Shown: piece by piece, positions 23,374 through 33,950 of the stretch | How the letters are laid out: each line of letters opens with the position of its first letter | Numbering within the stretch: the first letter of the stretch is position 1 | From: Sipunculus nudus | Taxonomy: Eukaryota > Annelida > Sipuncula > Golfingiida > Sipunculidae | Direction: 5' to 3' | NCBI GenBank assembly: GCA_026874595.1 | Contig: CM049317.1 | Location: 61,532,118-61,596,117 of the forward strand | DNA: 64,000 nucleotides | Translations under genes and position numbers: made by a program | Notes under the pieces: generated by a model | Database searches by the model: none | What the model was told of the DNA's origin: nothing | What the model saw: only the letters and a program-made list of their open reading frames with translations

Positions 23374-24111
23374 TGTTACAGGTGCTCTTTTTATTGTGTG
23401 GCACGGGCGTAACTCGTGTTGTTGTTACATTTTGTTTAATCCATACTGGTTGAACTCTCGTTGTCATGTGAGCCTTGGGTTTTCACGCCTGGTCATGGGT
23501 GACGTGATGAGCCTGGTATGTGTAGAGACACACGGCTATGTCTTTCTAGAGAATTCCTTATAGACTGTTCGTGAAGTGGAAAATTCCCGGCTTGGGGTGT
23601 GAAGGTATATAAAGGGGCTGTTTTCTAGAACCAGAGGGCAGAGCAGAGCAGATATCAGCGGACGCAGAAGCGTGTGTCAGGACCTTATCCGACGAATGCG
23701 GCAATTACAGAGTTTCAAAGAACTTTCTCCTGGATTTTATACATTTGGACTTCAGTTTACTTTCTGTGTTGTTGCAAGAATTTTCCACTGGACTGTCATT
23801 CTCCGAGAGTTTAAATTCAAAGGACTTATTGTGGTGATGGTGTTGGTATCGAGGTACTGTACCATTATTTTTCTGTGTGATTATATTGACTTGTTGCTAT
23901 AAGGCTGTTTTACTGTATAATTGTATTGATTTAGTGTATTGTATTGTAAGGGTTGTTTTAAGAATAAATTATAGTTATTTGTTAACAAAAAAAACCCTGA
24001 CTTCTTTATTCATTCCCCTAGACATTTCACGCTGCCTAGTGTACAGAATCTCCATTACAAAATTTGTGTTCATCATGCATACGTGATCTGTTTATATTAG
24101 GTTCCGTAACA
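23374..24111 (+). mobile_element. LTR-Y, copy 2, as a 5' LTR
   Basis: This is a 738-bp LTR with TGTTACAGGTGC at the start and GGTTCCGTAACA at the end. U3 carries TATATAAA (23606-23613), so transcription probably starts about 25-30 bp later. AATAAA at 23964-23969 marks the likely R/U5 boundary region. It is the only LTR-Y copy with a primer-binding site after it. Open frames within it (23327-24086) lie in the leader part and are not considered genes. Confidence 0.85.
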
Positions 24112-24117
24112 TAAAAT

Positions 24118-24135
24118 TGGGGGCTCGTCTAACGT
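24118..24135 (+). promoter_or_regulatory. Primer-binding site, proline tRNA type
   Basis: Six bases after the LTR end the sequence reads TGGGGGCTCGTC, identical to the first 12 bases of the classical proline-tRNA primer site. The next six bases diverge. This marks where minus-strand DNA synthesis would be primed. Confidence 0.75.
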
Positions 24136-24233
24136 GACAGTTAACGTTGTGGCCCAGGGAGTAAGCTCACCAAAGTGTGACACCTGGGATAATTGGTCTT
24201 GTTCTGATAGCAGAACGCTCTTAAGAGGGGGTG
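24136..24233 (+). mobile_element. Short internal domain and polypurine tract
   Basis: Only about 98 bp separate the primer site from the next TGTTAC. The segment has no coding capacity. It ends CTTAAGAGGGGGTG, a good polypurine tract, placed directly before the LTR-like start at 24234, as in a complete LTR element. The length fits a TRIM, or a large deletion in a once longer element. Confidence 0.6.
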
Positions 24234-24390
24234 TGTTACGGGGTGACATAAAAGCGGACTGAACTGTCTCGCTAGTGAAGCTTGCTTTGCTAACGAAGCG
24301 GTTGGTTTGCCGGACTTGTGCGTCACCGACCTGGGTTCGACTCCCGGATCGGCCCAGGATTTTTCCCCTCAACAATTTAACTTCGTAACA
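24234..24390 (+). mobile_element. tRNA-bearing LTR-X, copy 2, in 3' LTR position
   Basis: This copy is homologous along its length to 21880-22034, with the same ends TGTTACGGGGTGACATAAAA and TTCGTAACA. The A box is TAACGAAGCGG (24291-24301) and the B box GGTTCGACTCC (24334-24344). The hairpin is imperfect here (GCTAGTGAAGC TT GCTTTGCTAAC). It directly follows the polypurine tract. No target duplication flanks it alone (GGGTG left, AAAG right), nor the whole 23374-24390 composite (AATCG left). That argues for recombination rather than a simple insertion. Confidence 0.7.
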
Positions 24391-25070
24391 AAAGACATGT
24401 TTAGGTTCTTGGAGATTCATAATTTGGGGAAATCTGTTAGATTCGAACCCAAACAACAAAATCGTTACCGACTGTGTAGTCTGAAAAAAAAAATGAAAAT
24501 TCGAAAAACCCAGGATGGTTGGCAGTAATAATTCAAGGTTCCGAAGCGACGGTTCATTTCATTTACCCTAGACAGAAGTGACAGAATCAGGAAAAAAATA
24601 TATTTTGGTGATATACAGTGATATCAGCCGAGCTACTTCTGTCAGCCAACTGTGAAATTTAGTTCAGTCGAGACAGACGTATTGGGCAGATGTTATCATT
24701 TAGACGGCAGCATTCACTCATTTAAAGGTTCTGATCTGATGCGTAGGTTACAGATTAAATATCAAAGTGCCCGACATTTACAAATAGTAACATTATTTAA
24801 AGACCCATATCTGGTGTGAAGGTTATATATTAGAGTTCAAAGTCATTATTTAAGCTTTAGAACTAACATGCCGGGTAAAAGAGTAATTTGATTGCCAACG
24901 TTGGTTAGTTTGTTTTTCGTTTAACAACGTTACTCAGGCATTTACTGACATATTGCCATGTACTTTCCCGGGCGGCTATATTGTGGCACCTGAGGAACAA
25001 TATCTTTAATCTTAGAGGTAATTAAGATCACTTAATATGCTTTGTCTAAAGGCTAATCAAGCAAACTAAG
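24391..25070. other. Intergenic DNA, no gene seen
   Basis: No gene, RNA or transposon end was identified. Confidence 0.45.
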
Positions 25071-25740
25071 ATCGTTCTCAGTCCTTCGTTGTGAGGGTTC
25101 TAGACAGGCCCCAAACTGTCTGAATGTTGGTGGTAGGGATGTTCACTCGTTCATCACCGAGTGGGCGTGGGTGCTGTTGCTCTTCTGGCTCGTCCGACTT
25201 CTCATTTTGTCCTCATTCCGCGGGTCTGGAATTCTGCAGGACCGTGTCTCTTGGGTATTTTTTCGCTTATGTGACATCTACAAAATCATAGTATAGGCTA
25301 TCTCACCACTATCATATCGAAGTTTCTCCACGAAATTGATAAAAAAATTAAATCTAAAGACCATCTCAACCATCCACTTTCACTTTGAGGGAGTTGGCTG
25401 GGCCCGGATTTGGCTGTGTCTAAAGTACAGTTCGGGCGCCATCACCAAGAAGTGACATTTAGTGCAACTATCGAGTTGATGAGCCATGACATTCATCTCT
25501 CTCTGTTTTGATACATATTTTTCCTGCTATTACGTACCATACACCGACGTTTTTTAAGACCCTGGTGATATTCCTGATCTGGTGTATCAAAGAGCTGGCG
25601 GAGGTTTATTGTGGTTTCCAGGTGATTTTTAGTTAATATCATGTCTTTTTGCTGAATGATATTTACCGTCTGCAAGATATTCCATTGAGAAATCTTCTCT
25701 GTCCTATATTCCTCATGAAGCTTTTCAAATTATCAGGGAT
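25071..25740 (-). other. Weak coding-like stretch, unidentified
   Basis: The minus strand shows two protein-like patches: 25493-25675 (NHLETTINLRQLFDTPDQEY) and, near 25100-25200, NEKSDEPEEQQHPRPLGDE. They are separated by stops and frameshifts. This could be a decayed gene or transposon ORF. No family is recognised. Confidence 0.15.
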
Positions 25741-28700
25741 CTAAAGTTAAGGAAAGAATGAGCATGCCAATCGACACCAAAAGGAAGACTTTGTTAAGGT
25801 CAGATAATTTAAAAGTTTTTTGGGGGAGGGGGTCATTTTACTACTTCTCTGTCTGCTGGTGGATAATTATGAAGTTTTAATGATGTTCTTCGTGATCTGT
25901 CGACTGTCTGAATAAACAAGTCAGGTTGACTTCACGTCCAGTAGATGAGGGATCAAGTAGCATGCCCTTCTCAAATGATGCAGAGTTGATTCCTAGAAGT
26001 ATGACCGGGTGTGCCATATCTATGTATTACAACCAGTTCTCTGCAGCAATCTGGCTCTTTCGCTCTGGAAATTACCATCCCTCAGGGTTCGTCTTCAGAA
26101 ACCTTTTATGCATTCGTTACAAAGCTTTCAAAGGAATCGATTCTTCTTCAGGATCCTTCAAGAGACTATTCTGTCTGGTTCGGTTTTATCAAGCTTTCAA
26201 GAACCCCATAGACAATATCCTACAGAAAAAAAAAAACATTTTCTAGCATTCATAGCTCCAGTTACTTAAACGTGCTTGTTTCAAAGACACCCTTTTCGCA
26301 GTCTTTGAGCCATATGTGTTCTCTATTATGTCCTCTTTGAGTAGAAACAGATTTAATAAAGCTTCAGTAATTATTCATATTTTATTAACGTTAAAGTCGT
26401 CAGGAGCTGCATTATTATATAGAGTTACCTTGAAAGACCCTTGTGATTGCAATATGATATAATGCTGTGAACAATGCCTAATGGGGTTTAAACGGATAAA
26501 GATGATACCCATTGTTATAACATCGTGACAGCAATGAAAAGAATACTTTGTTTTAACACAACAGCTAACAGGTATATAAAATATTACATCATTAGCAAAA
26601 GATGTCAATATGAAGCCAAAAGTTCATCTCGATGATATCATTAAATATCAAAGACTAAAGAGAAAGCAACTTCATAACCAGATAAAAAGAGAACTACCTT
26701 CGTTATTAATACACAGTGTAGTTTAAGTTTGGTGTGGGCAGCAATCACACGGATTTTTGTTATTCAGTGATTTGCTTTAAGAGACCTATTCACATACCAT
26801 GAATATAGCTTATATTATAGTATATATCAATAATTCGTTCTCAAACCGCTTGTTTACTCCAGTACACAAGTGGAAAAAAGCTTGCACCGGATGCGATCAG
26901 TCGCTCAAAATATAAACCTGGTAGCCGTCCCGAAAAAAAATTCACAAATCAAGAAACAAACTTACGACCGGCGTTTCTTCCTTGTTTCTTCTTTCCAGGT
27001 TCCTCTCTTTTTTTATTGTTGTAGAGTGTGCACACGACCGAAACTCTGGTCATGCAGTCTTGTTATGGTAAAACACACTCTCATAAACAAGAACCATAAC
27101 ATCGTATAAAGCAGAAGAACAAGATTTATTAGGACCGTGTACCGGAAAGTTTTTCTGGTAACGGATAAGGTGAGATAATACACATATTATTGCAAATGAA
27201 TATGAATGTTTAATATTGTGTATAATCTATTTCAATTTGAAAGCAAATCATATGCATGTGTCTGATTTTGATTGTTTATCACCGGGATTGTATCTACGCT
27301 ACTGTTTGGAGAAATAAAGTATATAAACTGCAATATTTTGTACATCAAGAGATTAGATGTTTGATACACTGTTGATATGACAGAATTAACCATGAACACA
27401 ACTTTTAATAATTTACTCTCTTGTTCCATGTCCTGCAGATGACTGGAGTTTAAAGAATATTATATAATACAATATCGTGATGCGTATTAAACTCCCTTTA
27501 CTCTTTCTTTGTGTCTGATTCAAGTCAATTACTTTTTCCTTGTCCTGTCTGTTTCTTGTCAGCTGTCTCTTTATCTGACAGATCTATCTGTCTCGCTGTT
27601 TGATCTATTACTTCCCTTCTATGTCTGTTTAGTTTCCTTGTTTGGCTGTCCGCTTGTTTGTCCTTTAAATATTTATGAGTTTGTATCGCAAACTAGCATC
27701 TCATATCACAAAAGCCTCCGCTCATCCTTGTGCTCTGAATATTTCATCATTCTTGGACGTTACCCTCATCACTTTGCATTATCCATATAGAATCCACTTC
27801 CATGCCTCGTTCTGAATACCAAATGCTAAAATCTAAAGGTCAAGGATTTAAGGTTAAAAGGTCAAGGATTATGACCTAATGTGTCCTTGTTATATTAACC
27901 GAAGTGAAGCACTGATTTTATTCCTTTCCGCTCGTTGAATATCTATATCTTTTGCATAGCAGGTCCCAGGTACGCTGAGATGATTGGGCATGGCGTGTTC
28001 ATGTGTATATAACAGTGGCTTATCTACTTGCACCACGCTGTTCTCTGTATTGTACCGTTGTCGTTTTTTAGCCGAGAAGAAGACATGATCATAACTTAGA
28101 ATCAAGCAGCATCCATTTCAATAAGACCTCCCTGTGGGATTTTCCCTCTTAAAATGAAACCAAATTCGACACACGATAGCGAAATGCTATTTCAGTATTA
28201 ACATCAAATATTAATCAGCTCGCGTCTGTCTTTATTTCCCGATGTAGAAAAGGGAAGATAGATATTTATCCTTTGTATTTATCATTATTGTTAATAACAT
28301 GATATTTATTAATGGAGAAGAGTGCATTGCAGTTTTAATTGTTATACGAAAATTAAATGTACATTAATTACAGAAAGCCAATCAAACGTGACTCACAATA
28401 TCAACAGAAGTACTGAGCGGAAAAGCAAATACAAATATCCTTCATGTTACTGCTTATTCAATGCAGATTGGTAATGTATTAATTATGAATTTTAGTAATG
28501 GTCAAACTAAAGTGAATTACATATGAATTTATATCTATCCATTATCTACTTTTCCGTCAGTATGTTGCCAACTTACGCCTGTCCCATTAAAAAACGTAAA
28601 AAAGTCACCATACCTGTTTTGCATCGAGTGGTTTATTTTTTCTTTCAAAACTGTGAAACTGGTTCTAAAGTCAATGTTCATCTGTCGTATCATTCTCTAC

Positions 28701-30380
28701 TATCAATCTCATCTTTTAGTCGCTACATATATTATAAAACCATCTGAAGATAACACTGGATGAAGCTCGCATAGACGTTCCGCTTTGGGACTGTGAGCAA
28801 ACTTTGGCGACATATTTTTGTCATTACGCCCGATATTATACACCGCGAAATATGAAAAAGGGAATAAATGGCGGAGAGCGATCCGACCAAGGTTCTTATT
28901 ACCATCTAGGATGTGGCACATTACAGACGAGATGATAAAAATCTGATCATGCCGCTGGGGGGACATCCATTCTTAACGGTTGAGCACAAACGGGTGCACG
29001 GTCACCTGACTCTACAATCAATCACAACAAGTGACAGGTTCCATTCTGCCCTTAGACTGGTACCACGCGCCTATCTGGCCCCGTGAGGGACGGGTTTGCG
29101 GCAGACATGTTTGCACGTCATACACGACGCTCCCGGATTAACCCATCGAGGGCAATCACCTGAATTCTGTGTATGAACTTAATTTAATAGTTTATCCACT
29201 AAGTAACGGAGACATTTACATCCCGTTCGAGAAACCATTAGTTCATCGGCAACAGAATTTATTTATTCGCGTTCAGAGTTAAGTATAGCTGAAATTTCTG
29301 TGACATGTAACACTCAAAGGTTAGGTCAACACGGTTGAAGACCAACTCTCTTGAGCGACCACCTTAAAAAAACTGACCTCTTTTTCACGGTCACAATACT
29401 GTTTTGCTTTTGATATCAGACCTCGTTAATACGAACAGCTCGATAATACGGCCACTTTATCGAGGTCTCGTTAGTGGTCGTATTTTCGAGGTTTTACTGT
29501 ATCAGTAATATATACTCTCAAAGCTTTATTAGTTTAAGTCAAGTATCAACCTAAGCAAAATTATTAGATCCATTCATCTAATTAAACGTATGCAGTTATC
29601 AGCAAAGATACGTGGATGTAGCAGGTTGATCCGAAACAGTTCTGTTTTAAACAAAAATCATCATATCATCATAAATTTGCTCCCGTCCTATAACACGGAT
29701 CATTTTAAAATATTCATTTATTCTGAATTACATTTATATATTTTACATACATTCTGTAATGTATGTTTAATTAATTTTTTACACATGTGCAGTGCCTCCG
29801 CTTGAACTCTTAATCAATTTTACAACAAAATATTTTTTTATTTGATTTGTAAATTTTAGACGAGTGGTTCACTAATCGCCTTCAATAAAATTTGATTCAC
29901 TTACGAAATTAGCGGTTAATTACTACGCCAGATTAACACATTTCCTGATTAGAATTACATTTAATCATTAGTTTCCTTTCCATTGGGCAATCGTCTACAA
30001 GCTAATAAAATTCAAGGTCGGGGTTATCAATTTGTCAAATGAGTTTAGAAACGTCCTGCCAGTGAGTCATTGTAATTGGAGTTTATTGAGTACTTGATTC
30101 CGAAGACGAGGCTGAGAAGTTGCCAAGAGTAACACACGGGCGTAACCAGGGAGATATCGCACGGGGCCCTCCGATCCGACTTTGCATGCAATATTAAAGA
30201 CAAACAGCCACTAAATATCTGCTAAGAAAATCATAGGTTAAATAAATTTTAAAAACATGAAAATATCAATCATGTGTACTTCAAGTTTCATTACTGTACA
30301 CTTTCAGACAATGAAGCATGCATCCCAAACATATGATTAATTATCCTTTTATCTTTTCTGGAGTCTTAAAACACAACATT
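25741..30380. other. Intergenic DNA, little structure
   Basis: Overlapping frames at 25926-26269 (three frames open at once) reflect low stop density, not a recognised gene. A CTGTCT-rich low-complexity stretch lies at about 27540-27670. A mariner-type MITE scrap at 29336-29505 is listed separately. Nothing else could be supported. Confidence 0.4.
29336..29505. mobile_element. Mariner-type MITE scrap
   Basis: The words CTCTTGAGCGACCACC and CGAGGTTTTACTGTA, and inverted pairs such as AATACGGCCAC and GTGGTCGTATT, are characteristic of small Tc1/mariner-like inverted-repeat elements. Outer ends and a TA duplication were not resolved. Confidence 0.4.
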
Positions 30381-30393
30381 TCAATACCATTCA

Positions 30394-30396
<3 letters not shown>

Positions 30397-30436
<40 letters not shown>
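30397..30436. repeat. (TC)n(AT)n microsatellite
   Basis: A (TC)n run at 30397-30425 is followed directly by a short (AT)n run. Confidence 0.9.
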
Positions 30437-30437
<1 letters not shown>

Positions 30438-30607
30438 TTTCAAACATGTTTTACCAGGCTATTCATCTCATTTGCTTTTTTTCAAAAGGGGTTCTGGGTA
30501 AAGTTAGTAAAACATAAAATGAATAAAATATACATCATACATATTAGACATAACATAATGCTATTTCGAATACACATTTCAGTATGCAAGTATTAAAGAT
30601 TAAAAAC

Positions 30608-30705
30608 ATAAATATATATATATATATAATGTATATATAAATATATATATACATATATATAATATATATAATATTGATTGGAATTTTATATATATATATA
30701 AAACA
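30608..30705. repeat. AT-rich microsatellite cluster
   Basis: Several short (AT)n runs are separated by ATAATATAT and TTGATTGGAATTT. Confidence 0.85.
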
Positions 30706-31279
30706 ATCCAAACTTGATAATTAAGTGAACGTTTTCTCTGGTTTTGAGTTAATTTGAGAATTTTGAGGATACTGAACCTTAAAGCTTATATGTATATTTA
30801 TACCATTTATATAAAGAGAGAAGGAGAGAGAGAGGGAGCACTCTTTGGATAGAATGTATGCTTTCAAGCCCCCTCCCCCATCCAAAGCCCCGCCCCCCCC
30901 TTACATACATCAGTCAGGAGAGTGCGGCAAGGGCCTAACCTCGCCCCTTGCTCATTTTCGCATGAGGCAATGAAGATATAGTTTTCTCTTATACCAGACA
31001 CTACCTATTAGAATATAAAAGTATGAAAGAAATTTTCAAAATATGAATAAAAAAAATGGCCATGTTTACATCAGGATTATTTAATGCATTATTTCACATG
31101 CAACACATATAGAGTTGATATATACGTTATATTGATATTTTTGCTAATTTCCCTTTCATTTATGCTGTGGTTAATGTTTTTGTTTTGTTTACATATACAA
31201 AATGATTATGTTATTTTAGTAATAAATAATACTCACACCACAATACAAGGAGCGGTATTAAAAAATGTAATCATAATGT

Positions 31280-31560
31280 TCGATGTTACCAGCAACATGT
31301 TTTTAAACACAGCATTGTTTACAAACGGGAAAAACATGTAACCTAAGGTGGTAGGTTGCATATATGCGGAGGCAGAAAGGTCACTAGTTGCAAAACGTCA
31401 TTTGCAAAGCTCTGGCTTATTTTACTAGCTGCCAGGTGCCCTTGTTGAATTCGTTTTGATTATTTTTGCGGGCTCCCACATACTATAAACACGTTGATAT
31501 AAACATAAAAGCAGCCTATCTGCGGTGATTTCCACGTTTCCTTGCCTATTTTTTTATGAA
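31280..31560 (+). repeat. Dispersed repeat R4, copy 3
   Basis: This copy shares with 8210-8575 and 43905-44370 the words GTTTACAAAC, ACATGTAACC, GGTTGCATATATGC, TAGTTGCAAAAC, GGGCTCCCACAT and ACACGTTGATATAAACA. Confidence 0.55.
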
Positions 31561-31802
31561 AACTCCAAGGTATTACCAAAAATTTATAAAGGTCAAATAT
31601 AATAGGTGATTAGGCTCATTTAAGATTTAATCAGACAATGTCGATTCTTACAAGGCTATACAAACATACATATATATTTTTAATATAAAGAAAAGGGGAA
31701 AATTGAATTAAATTATACTTTTGTTGGATTCATATTCGCGAGGTCAACATTTCGTGATTTTCATCTGTTCACGCTCAATTTTCGAGATCACTATAAAAAG
31801 TA

Positions 31803-31805
<3 letters not shown>

Positions 31806-31844
<39 letters not shown>
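31806..31844. repeat. (AT)n microsatellite
   Basis: A perfect AT dinucleotide run. Confidence 0.95.
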
Positions 31845-31846
<2 letters not shown>

Positions 31847-32059
31847 ACGGGAACCCAAGAGAATATCAAACGAGTAAGGAACATTGTTCATAGCTAACAT
31901 ACCAGATCAATTATAATATCGAGCCTTTGCTTTTTGACTTGCTTTCGGTGATGGGCCCTCTTATACACGAAGGTTTTATTTTCGCGACACTTTTCCTTTG
32001 GCGAACATCGCGAAATTGAAACCCCCACGAACAAAATGGCAACCACAGTATATTAATAT

Positions 32060-32290
32060 GTATGAAGTTTCTACGAATTACTAATCCGTGCGCACGAATG
32101 TCTAGGTGTGAAAAATATTTTTGCAAGGTGGACAAAATATTTAATAATTCGTGCGCACGAATTACTAATCCATGCACACGAATTAGTGACCAATGAGAAC
32201 AGCTCTCTTATGTTGCTGGTTCAATGCTCATTGGCTTCTAATTCGTGCACACGAAATAATTAAATAACTCGTGCGCACGAACTACTAGCC
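32060..32290 (-). repeat. Palindrome array, left arm
   Basis: Five degenerate copies of the palindrome AATTCGTGCGCACGAATT occur near 32080, 32147, 32168, 32238 and 32268. Between the first and second is the spacer CTAGGTGTGAAAAATAT followed by GCAAGGTGG, whose reverse complement recurs in the right arm. CCAATGAGA (near 32189) and GCTCATTGGC (near 32226) are CCAAT-type words. The minus-strand frame at 31911-32177 reads a repeated RAHGLVIRAHE-like peptide only because the unit is 21 bp long. Confidence 0.7.
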
Positions 32291-32363
32291 AGTGAGAAGC
32301 AATCACACATCGACTCAGTTTAGGCATAGGCTGGCAGATTCAGCGGGCACACACGGTTGTCAA

Positions 32364-32432
32364 AATGGAGCCCAGCGCCTTCCGACAGTTCCGTGACTTC
32401 CTACCTTGGAAAATTCGGAACTCTGTATATTG
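32364..32432 (+). other. Short coding-like segment, unidentified
   Basis: ATG 32364 in the context GTCAAAATGGAG opens MEPSAFRQFRDFLPWKIR and stops a few codons later. Codon use is GC3-rich compared with the surroundings. No donor site is evident at its end. It could be a relic exon or transposon ORF start. Confidence 0.2.
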
Positions 32433-32439
32433 AAAATAA

Positions 32440-33745
32440 AAAGGGTTATAAGCGATAATTAAAGAATATAAATATAAAACCCTCAGACCCAATTGCCGTG
32501 CATGGTGGAAACTTTCTAAAACTTTCTCTGATAAAAAAACAACAACCTACATTATCATCGTTGGGACATAATGGGAACATAATTTTAGACAAAGCCGATC
32601 AGGCTGAAATTTTTAACAGCTATTTTGCTTCACAAAGTAACTACATTACAATTCTAAATCGCCATTTGACGATGATGCTAAATTGCAAATTACACATAAA
32701 CTAGGTGAAATAAACTTCACAGTAACTGAGGTATCTCATGTCATATTTGGGATTCGCTTTCCTGACAGGAAGACATGAACATGATATGATTGAAAGCCAA
32801 TAAGCGTTTGGAAATTTTGAAAAAAATATAAATTCCATTTCTCTATGAAAGTTTTAGATCGTATGTAAAAATCATTAATACATTTAGGACTAGAGTGTGG
32901 TGTTTCAATTTTAACAACTGACCTGTCAGACAGTCACACCAACTGGAAAGAATACAACGGAAAGCATGTTTAACATGTACTGAAGTGCTATCGATTTCCA
33001 GCACTGGAGCTATGGTAAAAGAGTATGATGGTCTGGTATAAAAATAAGAAGAGAGCTGGCTATACAATCCACATTTTATGAAATGATTAATGGACTAGCT
33101 CCAGATTATCTGCTAATATATTAGCTCAAACTCTGTCTCATGCTCAGCCCTATACAGTATTTGCTAAAGATACCGAGGTTTACACGGAAAGTCGCTTTTC
33201 TTTCCTTCCAATTTTCCTTTTTTCCCCCTTTCAATAGCCTGCAAACTTTGGAACAGTTTCAAATAATTCAGTCTTCTTCAATAGATTCCTTTAAGGAAAA
33301 TGGTCGTGACTATTTAAACCCTGCCTCTCCAGAAATATATAGTTATTATTGTGATAATCATCGTCAACATGTAATTATCTATACTCGGTTGCGACTAGGT
33401 GCCATTTACTTGAATAAAACTATTTTCAGTTGGAAGGACTGATGGTTTTAATCTAATTGAGAAGCTCGATATGGACTGGCACGTTTATTTTTATTGTATT
33501 ACGCCTACCAGTGATAATATATGTATAAGTATCTGTGAATGTGGAATGTCAATTTGTATTAACTTATTTTTGTATCTATATATTTATCTCATCGTGTGTG
33601 AATATATGTGCACTTTTCCAATCTGATCATTTATATATACATATATACATTCATGTTAATTTTTCAATTTCTTTTAATTTATATGCAGGAGAGTAGTTGC
33701 ATTAGCCTTATCGGCTACTTTGTTATCCTATTGAAATAAATATTT
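32440..33745 (+). pseudogene. Decayed non-LTR retrotransposon (LINE), RT core deleted
   Basis: Fragments of a LINE pol appear in order on the plus strand but in different frames. First CRAWWKLSKTF (32494), then DKADQAEIFNSYFASQS (about 32588), typical of the segment before the RT domain. Then INFTVTEVSHVI (about 32712). Next LERIQRKAC (32943), followed by REL and INGLAPDYL (about 33086). Then KLWNSF (33243), and RLRLGAIYLN (33386) near the C-terminus. The catalytic RT core is missing between about 32760 and 32930. GAAATAAATA near 33733 resembles a LINE 3' terminus. The style fits a Jockey/CR1-type clade; the exact clade is open. The copy is inactive. Confidence 0.8.
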
Positions 33746-33950
33746 TTCCACCTTGGAAATATATTTTTCACACCTAGTAATTCCTGCGCACAGGTTAGTA
33801 ACTCGTGCCCACGAATTAGTAATTCGTGCGCACGGATTAGTAATTCGTACGCACGAATTAAAAAATATATTTCCCATTATGGAAATTTATTTTTTCACAC
33901 CGAGTAATTCGTGCGCACGGATTAGTAATTCGTGCGCACGAATTAATAAA
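33746..33950 (+). repeat. Palindrome array, right arm
   Basis: Four copies of the 21-bp unit built on AATTCGTGCGCACGAATT lie at 33780-33860, and two more at 33904-33946. The spacers TTCCCATTATGGAAATTTA and CACCTTGGAAATATA carry TTTTTCACACC. Relative to the left arm the whole arm is inverted. The frame at 33753-33971 reads ARELVIR-like heptads as a consequence of the 21-bp period. Confidence 0.75.

Noticed and set aside
25926-26269. Three overlapping open frames as a gene
   Set aside because: All three frames are open at once, which signals low stop density rather than selection on one frame. No family is recognised.
27826-27870. Paired AAAGGTCAAGGATT words as nuclear-receptor sites
   Set aside because: Two 14-bp words in AT-rich DNA without a promoter or gene beside them are not enough evidence.
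31911-32177. Minus-strand frame with repeated IRAHELVIRAHG-like heptads
   Set aside because: The heptad is forced by the 21-bp palindromic unit. The plus-strand frame at 33753 shows the same for the inverted arm.
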